From Christiangramia sp. (lineage in GTDB: Bacteria > Bacteroidota > Bacteroidia > Flavobacteriales > Flavobacteriaceae): a DNA stretch of 13,407 nucleotides. Made by a program: the position numbers and the translations under genes. Within the stretch, counting starts at the first letter, position 1, and each line of letters begins with the position of its first letter. The notes below the pieces were generated by a model. That model was not told the DNA's origin. It did not search any database and saw only the letters and a list, made by a program, of their open reading frames with translations. Positions 12,830-13,407 of the stretch are shown here, one piece after another. The DNA is taken from assembly GCA_024644145.1 (NCBI GenBank), contig JAHELO010000012.1:1-13407 (forward strand), read 5' to 3'.

Positions 12830-13407
12830 ATGACCTACCTGCACTCCATTGGGGAATATTTTTTAATGCTTAAAGGAGTTTTTGGCCGTATGACCAAAGG
12901 TTCGGTTTTACGTAACCTAATTTTAAAGGAGATCAATGAGCTTATCATGGGGTCTCTGGGCATCGTAGCCTTTCTTTCATTCTTTATTGGTGCGGTAGTC
13001 GCTATTCAAACTGCCTTAAACTTAAACAACCCGCTAATCCCGAAGTCTTTGGTAGCCTATGCTGCAAGACAATCTGTAATCTTGGAATTTGCACCCACGT
13101 TCATATCGATTATTATGGCTGGTAAGGTTGGCTCTTTTATCACTTCCAGTATTGGATCTATGAGAGTTACAGAGCAGATAGATGCGTTAGAAGTTATGGG
13201 GATTAATTCGAAGAATTACCTGATCTTACCTAAGATCGTGGCCATGTTTACGTATCCTTTTGTAATAGCTATCTCCATGTTTCTTGGCATAGCCGGCGCA
13301 TATACTGCAGCTGTTCTTGGTGGTTTTGTTACTTCAGACCAGTTTGTGACCGGTTTGCAGGACGATTTTAATGGTTTTCACCTCACCTATGCTTTTATAA
13401 AAACCTT
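12830..13407 (+). CDS. MlaE/YrbE-type ABC transporter permease (3' end outside the window)
   Basis: The inner-membrane permease of an Mla-type phospholipid/lipid transport system, which works with an MlaF-like ATPase and MCE-domain protein to move lipids between membranes. The frame is open from the ATG at 12830 to the right edge (192 codons), so about 50 residues are missing. It begins MTYLHSIGEYFLMLKGVF. Hydrophobic helices lie at about 40-62 (GSLGIVAFLSFFIGAVVAIQ), 84-108 and 135-165. The diagnostic cytosolic segment AGKVGSFITSSIGSMRVTEQ runs straight into IDALEVMGIN (97-126), matching the family's G-x-E/T-x-G-x-M-x-x-T-E-Q-I-D-A-L signature. No signal peptide is expected. The ATPase gene would normally follow downstream, outside the window. 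It is divergent from the phosphatase gene. Confidence 0.92.
   Translation, partial: MTYLHSIGEYFLMLKGVFGRMTKGSVLRNLILKEINELIMGSLGIVAFLSFFIGAVVAIQTALNLNNPLIPKSLVAYAARQSVILEFAPTFISIIMAGKVGSFITSSIGSMRVTEQIDALEVMGINSKNYLILPKIVAMFTYPFVIAISMFLGIAGAYTAAVLGGFVTSDQFVTGLQDDFNGFHLTYAFIKT

Overview
This window looks like chromosomal DNA of a low-GC marine-type member of the Flavobacteriaceae (Bacteroidota). The protein sequences read closest to the Gramella/Christiangramia type, but the genus is only a guess. Supporting signs are the A/T-rich leaders without strong Shine-Dalgarno sequences, several upstream matches to the Bacteroidota -7 promoter element TAnnTTTG, a 949-residue single-chain glycine decarboxylase, a PafA-type alkaline phosphatase and a Bacteroidota-style MlaE permease.

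Layout: (1) 1-1515, the end of purK and all of purE, a tight purine biosynthesis pair, followed by a small hairpin. (2) 1739-3769, a cytosolic M3 zinc oligopeptidase. (3) 3867-4684, an ECF-type sigma factor with its own candidate promoter, followed 2 nt later by an 88-residue soluble HxxxCxxC protein that is probably its anti-sigma factor. (4) 4656-5495 on the minus strand, a nine-helix UbiA-superfamily-like membrane protein whose 3' end overlaps the HxxxCxxC gene. (5) 5630-8479, gcvP, with a clear rho-independent terminator. (6) 8598-11079, a three-gene run of a KAS III-like thiolase-fold enzyme, a small SAM-methyltransferase-like protein and a GT2 glycosyltransferase. (7) 11085-12713 on the minus strand, an exported PafA-type phosphatase. 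(8) 12830 to the right edge, the start of an MlaE-type ABC permease, divergent from the phosphatase.

Most of the window is core metabolism (purines, one-carbon/glycine, peptide turnover, outer-membrane lipid transport). The parts without an obvious textbook role are the sigma/HxxxCxxC pair, the UbiA-like protein lacking the first Asp motif, and the KAS III-like/methyltransferase/GT2 run, which looks like a small dedicated lipid or glycolipid tailoring cassette. The most distinctive non-coding signal is a long hairpin with an A tract on one side and a T-rich run on the other. It lies inside the 3' end of the GT2 coding sequence and probably terminates the convergent phosphatase gene. I saw no tRNA, rRNA, CRISPR array, insertion sequence, prophage or defence island, and nothing I would call a striking new system. 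All gene-free stretches are under 300 bases.
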